A DNA stretch of 64,000 nucleotides, from positions 27,962,116 through 28,026,115 of the forward strand of contig OX457026.1 of assembly GCA_949752745.1 (NCBI GenBank), in the 5' to 3' direction. Shown here in pieces: positions 1 through 11,895 of this stretch (the stretch's first letter is position 1; the number at the start of each line of letters is the position of its first letter). The DNA is from Protula sp. h YS-2021 (taxonomy: Eukaryota; Annelida; Polychaeta; Sabellida; Serpulidae). Under the pieces are notes generated by a model. It saw only the letters and a list, made by a program, of their open reading frames with translations, had not been told where the DNA came from and searched no databases. The translations under genes were made by a program, and so were the position numbers.

Positions 1-255
1 GTGACGAAGTTGTTCTTGTGTTAGTTGACACAAGTACGAGTTGTTGCGTCATGGAAAGATGTGTTTATATTTCAGTTCTAGATAAATGTCGCGGTTAAGT
101 TTTTGCTGGAAATGTGTCATAAGATCTGTTTTGCGAGATCTAATTCAGTGTAACGGACTCATTCAGTATCGAGAGAAGTTTTGCAAATTAGGTTTAACTG
201 TTGAATTTCATGTTGCTGATATTGGTGACATATGAACCTTAATTTTACCTGCCAA

Positions 256-471
256 AATTCCCCCTGTGGGGTGGGGGGAATCTTAAGAATACACCCACTT
301 TGTTCTGTTCCGTGCATGGCGTAAGAGGCGGCTAATCGGAATTTCTTTCTTACTGTTCTTTTACTAATTCTTCATACTTCCCTCTTTTTTCCCCACTTGT
401 TCCTTTAGCAAGTGCGTCCCATTATACCCATCATAGTCGCTTAACGAGACGTCAAACACCAAACCAACAAC
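256..471 (+). repeat. SINE-like dispersed repeat ending GTTAAACACCAAAC
   Basis: About 215 bp. It starts with a C/G-rich hairpin (TTCCCCCtgtggggtGGGGGGAA), continues with CTGTTCCGTGCATGGCGTAAGAGG, a pyrimidine-rich centre and GTTCCTTTAGCAAGTGCGTCC, and ends CGTTAAACACCAAACCAACAAC. It sits inside the RT region of the Ty3/gypsy units (also 4018-4232, ~7480-7695, 11401-11613 and 21444-21648 continuing at 30094-30113). Independent copies lie outside the array at ~41821-42030, ~42039-42153, ~50735-50935 and ~56093-56275. The AAAC-rich tail suggests a retroposed short element. No A or B box was identified, so its class is open. Confidence 0.6.
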
Positions 472-574
472 CGTGACTGCTTCTGGTCAGTGGATTCCGT
501 GCATTATTTTGGAAGGGAAACGAGCTCAGCTCCTAAGAGTTTTATCTTACTGGGTAGCATATAAACAATTCCGC

Positions 575-1080
575 GAGGAAGCGCAGGACTAAAAAAGAAA
601 CCTAAGAAGAACAGTCTGTTTAAAACAGAAGTGCTTTATTCGGGATATACTATCAGATAAAATAGTGTGCACACGGATCCAGCAAAGGCAGTGAAGGGAT
701 TTCCTAAACAGCTGGATGTGCATAAATGTGGAGGTTATTTTCTTTTTTTTGTAATCAGTTGGTGTCCTAAAATCATAAAACACTAACTTAAATCGCAGTT
801 AGACAAGAGAGGGAAGAAACCATTGTTTAACTAGAATCACGAATGCGAACTTGCATTGGAATAGCTGAAATCAATACTAATTTCAGCAACCATTCTTGAT
901 TTGCCAAGAGATGAAAGCAACTATGTCTGAGACACTGATAGCAGTGCTGAAGGCATTTGTGGCATACTTAATCATATGCAGGATTTTTACCTGGCCGTCG
1001 CTGCATATTCCTCAAAATCAATGAGTAGGGCCGAACGCAACTGTTGTATTAGCAGCGTTGTTGGGGACCAGCTAATCCTC
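575..1080 (+). pseudogene. Ty3/gypsy RT C-terminus and RNase H remnant
   Basis: Read across stops and shifts, this region shows the end of a gypsy reverse transcriptase (..GLK.KPKK.SLFKTEVLY.GYTI.., then ..DPAKAVKGFPKQLDV..), the linker before RNase H (F.WN.ECE.ALE.LK) and the RNase H start (DSSAE..GGILN..QD.., then AYSSKSMSRAERNCC). This order is characteristic of Ty3/gypsy polyproteins. Parallel copies lie at ~4336-4840, ~7800-8310, ~30221-30715, ~38540-39030 and ~41210-41640. The best single-frame RT piece is at ~38548-38620. No RT palm with the catalytic YxDD, and no integrase, was found in any unit. Confidence 0.72.
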
Positions 1081-1799
1081 GTAATCTAAGTCGTCTCGAA
1101 AGAGATGATACTTTATCTTACATTGTAATTCTGTGGTCGATAAAAATCCCGTAAGAAGTTTGCGGAGCCGATGCCTTATCCACGAAATTTGTATAGGCGT
1201 GTGCCAAGCCATAGTCGGGGTCGTACTTATTCAACTGCATTCCCTGCCGCATCTGATGATGCCCGTTTTCATTGTGATTTTTAATGTTTAAATGCACCTG
1301 TCAGTTTCTCTCTCGTCACATTGCTTTACTTGTCATGTGAGCGACGTGCTACTCTTGAATCGGTACTCATTCTCTAAAACTGAAAACAATAGAAATTACC
1401 ATCATAAGTTTTTTTTTTAAAAAACAAGTCAGAATACTTTTCAAATGAGGGAGAATTCTGTCTTTCAGACTCCCAGGTTAAGATCAAATAATACTTTAAG
1501 GTAAATGCGCTCTGGTATTCCGATAAAATCGGATGGGAATCGCGACTTCTTCGTATATTCCATAGTACCGTGGTACTTTTATCTTACCTTCAAACCGTAA
1601 TTCTGTGGTCGATAAAAATCCCGTAAGAAGTTTGCGGAGCCGAAGCTTTATCCACGAAATTTGGACAGGCGTGTGCCTAGCCATAGTCGGGGTGTACCTA
1701 TCCAACTGCATTTCCTGCTACATCTGATGCTACCCATTCTCATGGTAACTTTTAAAGTTTAACTGCACCTGCCAGTTCATCTTTTTTGTGACATTGTTT

Positions 1800-2039
1800 G
1801 ACCAGCCTCGGTGGCCTAGTGGTTAGAGTGTCCGCTTCGAGACTGGAAGGTCGTGCGTTCAAATCCCGGTCGGGTCATACCTGAGACTTTAAAATTGGGA
1901 CTCATCCTTACTACCCTGTGAGGCACTCCACATGTAAGGGTTAGAAGGAGGGCTGGAATGCCCCATTTCAGTATAATGTGGCAGGGGGGTCCCGATATGA
2001 CCATAGCAGTTGAAAGGGATCAAAAGAATAATATAATAC
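1800..2039 (+). mobile_element. tRNA-derived SINE with 9-bp TSD (unit 1)
   Basis: A 240-bp element flanked by perfect ACATTGTTT direct repeats at 1791-1799 and 2040-2048. Its head is tRNA-like: an A-box-like TGGCCTAGTGGTTAGAGTG and a B-box-like GCGTTCAAATCCCG about 35 bp later, with GACC at the 5' end and GGGTC at the end of the head able to pair as an acceptor stem. A non-tRNA body (CTACCCTGTGAGGCACTCCACATG, GGAGGGCTGGAATG) follows, ending in an A/T-rich tail. The tRNA of origin is not certain. Confidence 0.8.
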
Positions 2040-2821
2040 ACATTGTTTACTTGTCATGTGAGCAATGTGCTACCGCTTGAACCGGTGCTCATTATTCTCT
2101 ACAACTGAGAACAATAGAAATTCCCGTCATAAGAATTTTTATGAAACCAGAGTGGAAAGTCAGAATACTTTTCAAATAAGAGAGAATTCTGTCTTTCAGA
2201 CTCCTAGTTCAATATCAAATAGTACTTTTAGGTCAATGCGTTGTGATATATCGATAACATCGGATGGGAATCGCGATTTCCTCGTGTATTCCATAGTACC
2301 GTGAATGCAATGCCTGTACATAAAAATAATTATATGTTTCACGATATTAATGTGGTAAAGGATGTGCCGAAGAATACTGTCGGGAATCCCTTACCATTTG
2401 ATAATTTTGCGAGAAGTTACAATCAGTCGTTATCTTGAATGTCTGATAGGGATAGTACTCGTTAGTACTATTAATCGCAAGATTTTTATGCCACACCATG
2501 ATCTAGAGCTATGGTTGCTGACAATTCTGGTGTTTTTGATCACGAAATAAATGGAATGTCTATAAGTCAGTACATACCGACGACATTCATGCGCTTGTTG
2601 TACACACACAAATGTTTCCCGATGCTGAAATAGATTTTTCGCAATGCATGATATTTCTGTTATTCTAATGGTGTGCCGCGTGGTGTTCACATCTAGTTTT
2701 TCAAAACAGTGATATGGTTTCAACTGCTATGCCCTATCAAGGTGAACAACAAGCAGCGGAATTTCAGTGGCAAGTCCTCGAAATAGTCTAGTACGTCTTA
2801 AAGATTGACCTAACGATCAAC

Positions 2822-3105
2822 GAATGAGGGTTAAAGCTCTTTCAATTAATGGTCAATATAGTGAATGGGCACGCTCTAAGCGCCTTATTGAAGAGGCACC
2901 TGTTCCAAAGAACTGGAATGACCAAGAAATGAAATGTCCTCTAACTTGCAGCTAAAATGTCCATCTTTTCTGTGGAGCGTCAGTTTGACCCTTTGACTTA
3001 GTTTTTAGTTTGCGGAACAATGATTTAGGACCGCTGATTATAATCATCACTTTCAATCTGTTGTGGAAGGAAAAACGTAGAAGATAAGGTTCCTGGTTAT
3101 TTGGA
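2822..3105 (+). pseudogene. gag capsid-like remnant
   Basis: The region encodes pieces such as NGQYSEWAH, NWNDQE and a stretch best preserved at 40741-40920 (LHDEAKSFVFSLERQLDTL.FHQLIQCMK.RFS). The W..F...F then W-N-D spacing and the hydrophobic helices resemble the gag capsid of Ty3/gypsy-type elements. Copies recur at ~6119, ~10052, 19013/20228, ~31823, ~33392, ~34953, ~36496 and ~40480. All but the last are broken. Family assignment is inference from context and weak motif resemblance. Confidence 0.5.
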
Positions 3106-3762
3106 TGAAGTAGGACGATCGCTATCTATCCTGTACAGAGGTACCTGACTTGGGTCAACATCTGGTCCTAGTCAAACGCCACTTTATCAATGGCATTCAA
3201 GACTATGAGGTAAAACAATATTTGATGATAACTCCATCAAATAAGATGGAAAATACAATTCAGTATGCGGAGCATTTCGTGGCCGCAAAATCGTTCTATT
3301 CTGTTCTAAAGAGAAATTCATTGACGTCTAGTTGATGATGATTCTGATTGCGAGGGCGAAGGCCAGCATTTCTGTTGCGAAGACTGTTAATTTCGCATTC
3401 TGTTGACCCTCGGCATTCAGGAAGGAGAAAAGGAGAGGAGGAATTGAAATATAGTTTTGTCTTCAGAAGTCTGCAAACAGTTGTTTGGCAAGTCGTTAAT
3501 AATTCGGTAAAGGAAGGATCGAATGTAGTTCAAGAAAACATTTAAGATAGTGTTCTTTGTTATCCGTCAGTTTTTTCTCCGAATCAAGAGAACATTGACG
3601 TACCTTTTACGGATAGTGTCAAGCATGCTGATGATCTCGAGAATCAGAGAAATGCGGTACTATTTACAGTTGTAAAAACGATTTTGTTTTACAGTATTGT
3701 AAAATGGATCCAAATGTGCAAAATACAGCAGACAGGGAGGATTTCAGTAGTCGGTAGCAAAA

Positions 3763-6700
3763 GTGACGAAGTTGTTCTTGTGTTAGTTGACACAAGTACG
3801 AGTTGTTGCGTCATGGAAAGATGTGTTTATATTTCAGTTCTAGATAAATGTCGCTGTTAAGTTTTTGCTGGAAATGTGTCATTAGATCTGTTTTGGGAGC
3901 TCTAATTCAGTGTAAAGGACTCATTCAGTATCGAGAGAAGTTTTGCAAATTAGGTTTAACTGTTGAATTTCATGTTGCTGATATTGGTGACATATGAACC
4001 TTAATTTTACCTGCCAAAATTCCCCCTGTGGGGTGGGGGGGATCTTAAGAATACACCCACTGCGTTCTGTTCCGTGCATGGCGTAAGAGGCGGCTAATCG
4101 GAATTTCTTTCTTACTCTTCTTTTACTAATTCTTCATACTTCCCTCTTTTTTCCCCACTTGTTCCTTTAGCAAGTGCGTCCCATTATACCCATCATAGTC
4201 GCTTAACGAGACGTTAAACACCAAACCAACAACCGTGACTGCTTCTGGTCAGTGGATTCCGTGCATTATTTTGGAAGGGAAACGAGCTCAGCTCCTAAGA
4301 GTTTTATCTTACTGGGTAGCATATAAACAATTCCGCGAGGAAGCGCAGGACTAAAAAACAAACCTAAGAAGAACAGTCTGTTTAAAACAGAAGTGCTTTA
4401 TTCGGGATATACTATCAGATAAAATAGTGTGCACACGGATCCAGCAAAGGCAGTGAAGGGATTTCCTAAACAGCTGGATGTGCATAAATGTGGAGGTTAT
4501 TTTCTTTTATTTGTAATCAGTTGGTGTCCTAAAATCATAAAACACTAACTTAAATCGCAGTTAGACAAGAGAGGGAAGAAACCATTGTTTAACTAGAATC
4601 ACGAATGCGAACTTGCATTGGAATAGCTGAAATCAATACTAATTTCAGCAACCATTCTTTATTTGCCAAGAGATGAAAGCAACTATGTCTGAGACACTGA
4701 TAGCAGTGCTGAAGGCATTTGTGGCATACTTAATCATATGCAGGATTTTTACCTGGCCGTCGCTGCATATTCCTCAAAATCAATGAGTAGGGCCGAACGC
4801 AATTGTTGTATTAGCAGCGTTGTTGGGGACCAGCTAATCCTCGTAATCTAAGTCGTCTCGAAAGAGATGATACTTTATCTTACCTTCACATTGTAATTCT
4901 GTGGTCGATAAAAATCCCGTAAGAAGTTTGCGGAGCCGAAGCTTTATCCACGAAATTTGTATAGGCGTGTGCCTAGCCATAGTCGGGGTGTACCTATCCA
5001 ACTGCATTTCCTGCTACATCTGATGCTGCCCATTCTCATGGTAACTTTTAAAGTTTAACTGCACCTGCCAGTTCATCTTTTTTGTGACATTGTTTGACCA
5101 GCCTCGATGGCCTAGTTGTTAGAGTGTCCGCCTCGAGACTGGAAGGTCGTGCGTTCAAATCCCGGTCGGGTCATACGTGAGACTTTAAAATTGGGACTCA
5201 TCCTTACTACCCTGTGAGGCACTCCACATGTAATGGTTAGAAGGAGGGCTGGAATGCCTCATTTCAGTATAATGTGGCAGGGGGGTCCCGATATGACCAT
5301 AGCAGTTGAAAGGGATCAAAAGAATAATATAATACACATTGTTTACTTGTCATGTGAGCAATGTGCTACCGCTTGAACCGGTGCTCATTATTCTCTACAA
5401 CTGAGAACAATAGAAATTCCCGTCATAAGAATTTTTATGAAACCAGAGTGGAAAGTCAGAATACTTTTCAAATAAGAGAGAATTCTGTCTTTCAGACTCC
5501 TAGTTCAATATCAAATAGTACTTTTAGGTCAGTGCGTTGTGGTATATCGATAACATCGGATGGGAATCGCGATTTCCTCGTGTATTCCATAGTACCGTGA
5601 ATGCAATGCCTGTACATAAAAATAATTATATGTTTCACGATATTAATGTGGTAAAGGATGTGCCGAAGAATACTGTCGGGAATCCCTTACCATTTGATAA
5701 TTTTGCGAGAAGTTACAATCAGTCGTTATCTTGAATGTCTGATAGGGATAGTACTCGTTAGTACTATTAATCGCAAGATTTTTATGCCACACCATGATCT
5801 AGAGCTATGGTTGCTGACAATTCTGGTGTTTTTGATCACGAAATAAGTGGAATGTCTATAAGTCAGTACATACCGACGACATTCATGCGCCTGTTGTACA
5901 CACACAAATGTTTCCTGATGCTGAAATAGATTTTTCGCAATGCATGATATTTCTGTTATTCTAATGGTGTGCCGCGTGGTGTTCACATCTAGTTTTTCAA
6001 AACAGTGATATGGTTTCAACTGCTATGCCCTATCAAGGTGAACAACAAGCAGCGGAATTTCAGTGGCAAGTCCTCGAAATAGTCTAGTACGTCTTAAAGA
6101 TTGACCTAACGATCAACGAATGAGGGTTAAAGCTCTTTCAATTAATGGTCAATATAGTGAATGGGCACGCTCTAAGCGCCTTATTGAAGAGGCACCTGTT
6201 CCAAAGAACTGGAATGACCAAGAAATGAAATGTCCTCTAACTTGCAGCTAAAATGTCCATCTTTTCTGTGGAGCGTCAGTTTGACCCTTTGACTTTCAGT
6301 TAGTTTTTAGTTTGCGGAACAATGATTTAGGACCGCTGATTATAATCATCACTTTCAATCTGTTGTGGAAGGAAAAACGTAGAAGATAAGGTTCCTGGTT
6401 ATTTGGATGAAGTAGGACGATCGCTATCTATCCTGTACAGAGGTACCTGACTTGGGTCAACATCTGGTCCTAGTCAAACGCCACTTTATTAATGGCATTC
6501 AAGACTATGAGGTAAAACAATATTTGATGATAACTCCATCAAATAAGATGGAAAATACAATTCAGTATGCGGAGCATTTCGTGGCCGCAAAATCGTTCTA
6601 TTCTGTTCTAAAGAGAAATTCATTGACGTCTAGTTGATGATGATTCTAATGGCGAGGGCGAAGGCCAGCATTTCTGTTGCGAAGACTGTTAATTTCGTGC

Positions 6701-7225
6701 GAGGAAATACTTTTCCCAAGTCTAATTATGAATCTAACTTGAAAAATTTATACCCTAAAACAGTTAAATTGTTTTACTTGGGGGGAGGGGGGGGGGCGGT
6801 TATGGGAGGATGGCCGAGGGGCATTTCTGGAAGGACTGTTCAAGACGTGCTTTAAACTGGGAGAAGTGACCCTCGGCATTCAGGAAGGAGAAAAGGAGAG
6901 GAGGAAATGAAATAGAGTTTTGCCTTCAGAAGTCTGCAAACAGTTGTTTGGCAAGTCGTTAATAATTCGGTAAAGGAAGGATCGAATGTAGTTCAAGAAA
7001 ACATTTAAGATAGTGTTCTTTGTTATCCGTCAGTTTTTTCTCCGAATCAAGAGAACATTGACGTACCTTTTACGGATAGTGTCAAGCATGCTGATGATCT
7101 CAAGAATCAGAGAAATGTGGTACTTTTTACAGTTGTAACAACGATTTTGTTTTACAGTATTGTAAAATGGATCCAAATGTGCAAAATACAGCAGACAGGG
7201 AGGATTTCATTAGTCGGTAGCAAAA
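3763..7225 (+). repeat. Tandem unit 2 of decayed Ty3/gypsy-type element
   Basis: The shortest unit at ~3.46 kb. It has the retropepsin remnant (3757-3860), SINE-like insert (4018-4232), RT/RNase H remnant (~4336-4840), tRNA-SINE (5096-5335), gag capsid-like remnant (~6119-6372) and zinc-knuckle remnant (~6780-6860). It lacks the ~430-bp internal duplication seen in units 1, 3 and 4, so it has one RNase H-downstream block (~4860-5080) instead of two. The match to unit 1 is close over kilobases, with only scattered single-base differences visible. Confidence 0.8.
5096..5335 (+). mobile_element. tRNA-derived SINE (unit 2 copy)
   Basis: Same SINE at the same position in tandem unit 2, with target duplications ACATTGTTT at 5087-5095 and 5336-5344. 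It was co-amplified with the array rather than inserted independently. A-box and B-box-like blocks are retained. Confidence 0.8.
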
Positions 7226-7323
7226 GTGACGAAGTTGTTCTTGTGTTAGTTGACACAAGTGCGAGTTGTTGCGTCATGGAAAGATGTGTTTATATTTCAG
7301 TTCTAGATAAATGTCGCGGTTAA
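7220..7323 (+). pseudogene. Retropepsin-like remnant (best copy)
   Basis: The + frame reads VLVDTSASCCVMERC, resembling the active-site region of retroviral-type aspartic proteases (hydrophobic-D-T/S-G-A/S). The usual Gly after Asp-Thr is Ser here. The other copies (3757-3860, 11140-11243, 21183-21286 and the first ~100 bases) read DTST instead of DTSA. The open stretch is about 68 codons and ends soon after the motif. It lies downstream of a gag-like region and upstream of an RT remnant, the expected gag-pro-pol order. It is a dead fragment; assignment as a protease rests on the short motif and on context. Confidence 0.55.
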
Positions 7324-9028
7324 GTTTTTGCTGGAAATGTGTCATAAGATCTGTTTTGCGAGATCTAATCCAGTGTAACGGACTCATTCAGTATCGAGAG
7401 AAGTTTTGAAATTAGGTTTAACTGTTGAATTTCATGTTGCTGATATTGGTGACATATGAACCTTAATTTTACCTGCCAAAATTCCCCCTGTGGGGTGGGG
7501 GGAATCTTAAGAATACACCCACTGCGTTCTGTTCCGTGCATGGCGTAAGAGGCGGCTAATCGGAATTTCTTTCTTACTCTTCTTTTACTAATTCTTCATA
7601 CTTCCCTCTTTTTTCCCCACTTGTTCCTTTAGCAAGTGCGTCCCAATATACCCATCATAGTCGCTTAACGAGACGTTAAACACCAGACCAACAACCGTGA
7701 CTGCTTCTGGTCAGTGGATTCCGTGCATTATTTTGGAAGGGAAACGAGTTCAGCTCCTAAGAGTTTTATCTTACTGGGTAGCATATAAACAATTCCGCGA
7801 GGAAGCGCAGGACTAAAAAACCAACCTAAGAAGAACAGTCTGTTTAAAACAGAAGTGCTTTATTCGGGATATACTATCAGATAAAATAGTGTGCACACGG
7901 ATCCAGCAAAGGCAGTGAAGGGATTTCCTAAACAGCTGGATGTGCATAAATGTGGAGGTTATTTTCTTTTATTTGTTATCAGTTGGTGTCCTAAAATCAT
8001 AAAACACTAACTTAAATCACAGTTAGACAAGAGAGGGAAGAAACCATTGTTTAACTAGAATCACGAATGCGAACTTGCATTGGAATAGCTGAAATCAATA
8101 CTAATTTCAGCAACCATTCTTGATTTGCCAAGAGATGAAAGCAACTATGTCTGAGACACTGATAGCAGTGCTGAAGGCATTTGTGGCATACTTAATCATA
8201 TGCAGGATTTTTACCTGGCCGTCGCTGCATATTCCTCAAAATCAATGAGTAGGGCCGAACGCAACTGTTGTATTAGCAGCGTTGTTGGGGACCAGCTAAT
8301 CCTCGTTATCTAAGTCGTCTCGAAAGAGATGATACTTTATCTTACCTTCACATTGTAATTCTGTGGTCGATAAAAATCCCGTAAGAAGTTTGCGGAGCCG
8401 ATGCCTTATCCACGAAATTTGTATAGGCGTGTGCCAAGCCATAGTCGGGGATGTACTTATTCAACTGCATTCCCTGCCGCATCTGATGATGCCCGTTTTC
8501 ATTGTGATTTTTAATGTTTAAATGCACCTGTCAGTTTCTCTCTCGTCACATTGCTTTACTTTACATGTGAGCGACGTGCTGCTGTTGAATCGGTACTCAT
8601 TCTCTAAAACTGAAAACAATAGAAATTACCATCATAAGTTTTTTAAAAAAAAACAAGTCAGAATACTTTTCAAATGAGGGAGAATTCTGTCTTTCAGACT
8701 CCCAGGTTAAGATCAAATAATACTTTAAGGTAAATGCGCTCTGGTATTCCGATAACATCGGATGGGAATCGCGACTTCTTCGTATATTCCATAGTACCGT
8801 GGTACTTTTATCTTACCTTCAAACCGTAATTCTGTGGTCGATAAAAATCCCGTAAGAAGTTTGCGGAGCCGAAGCTTTATCCACGAAATTTGGATAGGCG
8901 TGTGCCTAGCCATAGTCGGGGTGTACCTATCCAACTGCATTTCCTGCTACATCTGATGCTGCCCATTCTCATGGTAACTTTTAAAGTTTAACTGCACCTG
9001 CCAGTTGATCTTTTTTGTGACATTGTTT

Positions 9029-9268
9029 GACCAGCCTCGGTGGCCTAGTGGTTAGAGTGTCCGCTTCGAGACTGGAAGGTCGTGCGTTCAAATCCCGGTC
9101 GGGTCATACCTGAGACTTTAAAATTGGGACTCATCCTTACTACCCTGTGAGGCACTCCACATGTAAGGGTTAGAAGGAGGGCTGGAATGCCTCATTTCAG
9201 TATAATGTGGCAGGGGGGTCCCGATATGACCATAGCAGTTGAAAGGGATCAAAAGAATAATATAATAC
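9029..9268 (+). mobile_element. tRNA-derived SINE (unit 3 copy)
   Basis: Same SINE and same target duplication (9020-9028 and 9269-9277) in tandem unit 3. The 240-bp length is preserved. Confidence 0.8.
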
Positions 9269-10707
9269 ACATTGTTTACTTGTCGTGTGAGCAATGTGCT
9301 ACCGCTTGAACCGGTGCTCATTATTCTCTACAACTGAGAATAACAGAAATTCCCGTCATAAGAATTTTTATGAAACCAGAGTGGAAAGTCAGAATACTTT
9401 TCAAATAAGAGAGAATTCTGTCTTTCAGACTCCTAGTTCAATATCAAATAGTACTTTTAGGTCAATGCGTTGTGATATATCGATAACATCGGATGGGAAT
9501 CGCGATTTCCTCGTATATTCCATAGTACCGTGAATGCAATGCCTGTACATAAAAATAATTATATGTTTCACGATATTAATGTGGTAAAGAATGTGCCGAA
9601 GAATACTGTCGGGAATCCCTTACCATTTGATAATTTTGCGAGAAGTTACAATCAGTCGTTATCTTGAATGTCTGATAGGGATAGTACTCGTTAGTACTAT
9701 TAATCGCAAGATTTTCATGCCACACCATGATCTAGAGCTATGGTTGCTGACAATTCTGGTGTTTTTGATCACGAAATAAATGGAATGTCTATAAGTCAGT
9801 ACATACCGACGACATTCATGCGCTTGTTGTACACACACAAATGTTTCCCGATGCTGAAATAGATTTTTCGCAATGCATGATATTTCTGTTATTCTAATGG
9901 TGTGCCGCGTGGTGTTCACATCTAGTTTTTCAAAACAGTGATATGGTTTCAACTGCTATGCCCTATCAAGGTGAACAATAAGCAGCGGAATTTCAGTGGC
10001 AAGGCCTCGAAATAGTCTAGTTCGTCTTAAAGATTGACCTAACGATCAACGAATGAGGGTTAAAGCTCTTTCAATTAATGGTCAATATAGTGAATGGGCA
10101 CGCTCTAAGCGCCTTATTGAAGAGGCACCTGTTCCAAAGAACTGGAATGACCAAGAAATGAAATGTCCTCTAACTTGCAGCTAAAATCTCCATCTTTTCT
10201 GTGGAGCGTCAGTTTGACCCTTTGACTTTCATTCAGTTTTTAGTTTGCGGAACAATGATTTAGGACCGCTGATTATAATCATCACTTTCAATCTGTTGTG
10301 GAAGGAAAAACGTAGAAGGTAAGGTTCCTGGTTATTTGGATGAAGTAGGACGATCGCTATCTATCCTGTACAGAGGTACCTGACTTGGGTCAACATCTGG
10401 TCCTAGTCAAACGCCACTTTATTAATGGCATTCAAGACTATGAGGTAAAACAATATTTGATGATAACTCCATCAAATAAGATGGAAAATACAATTCAGTA
10501 TGCGGAGCATTTCGTGGCCGCAAAATCGTTCTATTCTGTTCTAAAGAGAAATTCATTGACGTCTAGTTGATGATTCTAATGGCGAGGGCGAAGGCCAGCA
10601 TTTCTGTTGCGAAGACTGTTAATTTCGTGCGAGGAAATACTTTTCCCAAGTCTAATTATGAATCTAACTTGAAAAATTTATACCCTAAAACAGTTAAATT
10701 GTTTTAC

Positions 10708-10790
10708 TTGGGGGGGGGGGGGGGCGGTTATGGGAGGATGGCCGAGGGGCATTTCTGGAAGGACTGTTCAAGTCGTCCTTTAAACTGGGA
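10708..10790 (+). pseudogene. Half zinc knuckle of gag, disrupted by a poly-G tract
   Basis: After a run of about 16 G the frame reads YGRMAEGHFWKDC, the second half of a CCHC zinc knuckle (C-x2-C-x4-H-x4-C). The upstream cysteine pair is missing and lies where the G run is. Equivalent copies are at ~6780-6860 and ~20744-20825, each with a different G-run length. A zinc knuckle between capsid and protease fits a retroelement gag. The copy in unit 1 is deleted. Confidence 0.5.
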
Positions 10791-11895
10791 GAAGTGACCC
10801 TCGGCATTCAGGAAGGAGAGGAGGAAATGAAATAGAGTTTTGCCTTCAGAAGTCTGCAAACAGTTGTTTGGCAAGTCGTTAATAATTCGGTAAAGGAAGG
10901 ATCGAATGTAGTTCAAGAAAACATTTAAGATAGTGTTCTTAGTTATCCGTCAGTTTTTTCTCCGAATCAAGAGAACATTGACGTACCTTTTACGGATAGT
11001 GTCAAGCATGCTGATGATCTCAAGAATCAGAGAAATGCGGTACTATTTACAGTTGTAAAAACGCTTTTGTTTTACAGTATTGTAAAATGGATCCAAATGT
11101 GCAAAATACAGCAGACAGGGAGGATTTCAGTAGTCGGTAGCAAAAGTGACGAAGTTGTTCTTGTGTTAGTTGACACAAGTACGAGTTGTTGCGTCATGGA
11201 AAGATGTGTTTATATTTCAGTTCTAGATAAATGTCGCGGTTAAGTTTTTGCTGGAAATGTGGTATAAGATCTGTTTTGGGAGCTCTAATTCAGTGTAAAG
11301 GACTCATTCAGTATCGAGAGAAGTTTTGCAAATTAGGTTTAACTGTTGAATTTCATGTTGCTGATATTGGTGACATATGAACCTTAATTTTACCTGCCAA
11401 AATTCCCCCTGTGGGGTGGGGGGAATCTTAAGAATACACCCACTGTGTTCTGTTGCGTGCATGGCGTAAGAGGCGGCTGATCGGAATTTCTTTCTTACTC
11501 TTCTTTTACTAATTCTTCATACTTCCCTCTTTTTCCCCCACTTGTTCCTTTAGCAAGTGCGTCCCAATATACCCATCATAGCCGCTTAACGAGACGTTAA
11601 ACACCAAACCAACCGTGACTGCTTCTGGTCAGTGGATTCCGTGCATTATTTTGGAAGGGAAACGAGCTCAGCTCCTAAGAGTTTTATCTTACTGGGTAGC
11701 ATATAAACAATCCCGCGAGGAAGCGCAGGACTAAAAAACAAACCTAAGAAGAACAGTCTGTTTAAGAAGAACATTCAGAAGTGCTTTATTCGGGATATAC
11801 TATCAGATAAAATAATGTGCACACGGATCCAGCAAAGGCAGTGAAGGGATTTCCTAAACAGCTGGATGTGCATTTAATGTTGAGGTTATTTTTAG

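Larger units (their letters stand above)
1..3762 (+). repeat. Tandem unit 1 of decayed Ty3/gypsy-type element (partial at left edge)
   Basis: First of five head-to-tail units that restart at 1, 3763, 7226, 11146 and 21189. In order it holds the end of a retropepsin-like remnant (1-100), a SINE-like insert (~256-471), an RT C-terminal/RNase H remnant (~575-1080), a gag N-terminal-like region that is partly duplicated (matching blocks at ~1130-1300 and ~1590-1760), a tRNA-derived SINE (1800-2039) and a gag capsid-like remnant (~2822-3105). All coding remnants are broken by stops and frameshifts. Unlike units 2-4 it lacks the half zinc knuckle: at ~3396 the sequence jumps from GTTAATTTCG to the downstream TGACCCTCGG. 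The short ORFs that recur in every unit are fragments of these remnants, not genes. Confidence 0.8.
7226..11145 (+). repeat. Tandem unit 3 of decayed Ty3/gypsy-type element
   Basis: The most complete uninterrupted unit at ~3.92 kb. It has the retropepsin remnant (7220-7323), SINE-like insert (~7480-7695), RT/RNase H remnant (~7800-8310), the duplicated downstream block (~8340-8520 and ~8820-9000), tRNA-SINE (9029-9268), gag capsid-like remnant (~10052-10306) and a poly-G tract followed by half a zinc knuckle (~10711-10790). It supplies the empty-site reference (CTCCATCTTTTCTGTGG at ~10188) for the insertion found in unit 4. Confidence 0.8.

Noticed and set aside
1806..1880. Functional tRNA gene at the SINE head
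   Set aside because: The anticodon arm is imperfect and the sequence continues into a SINE body with target duplications, so it is a SINE head.
2065..2304. 79-codon frame recurring in every tandem unit (also at 5361, 9294, 18243, 32522, 34087, 35647)
   Set aside because: Its conservation follows from tandem duplication; it is one broken piece of the gag N-terminal-like region, with the adjacent pieces in other frames.
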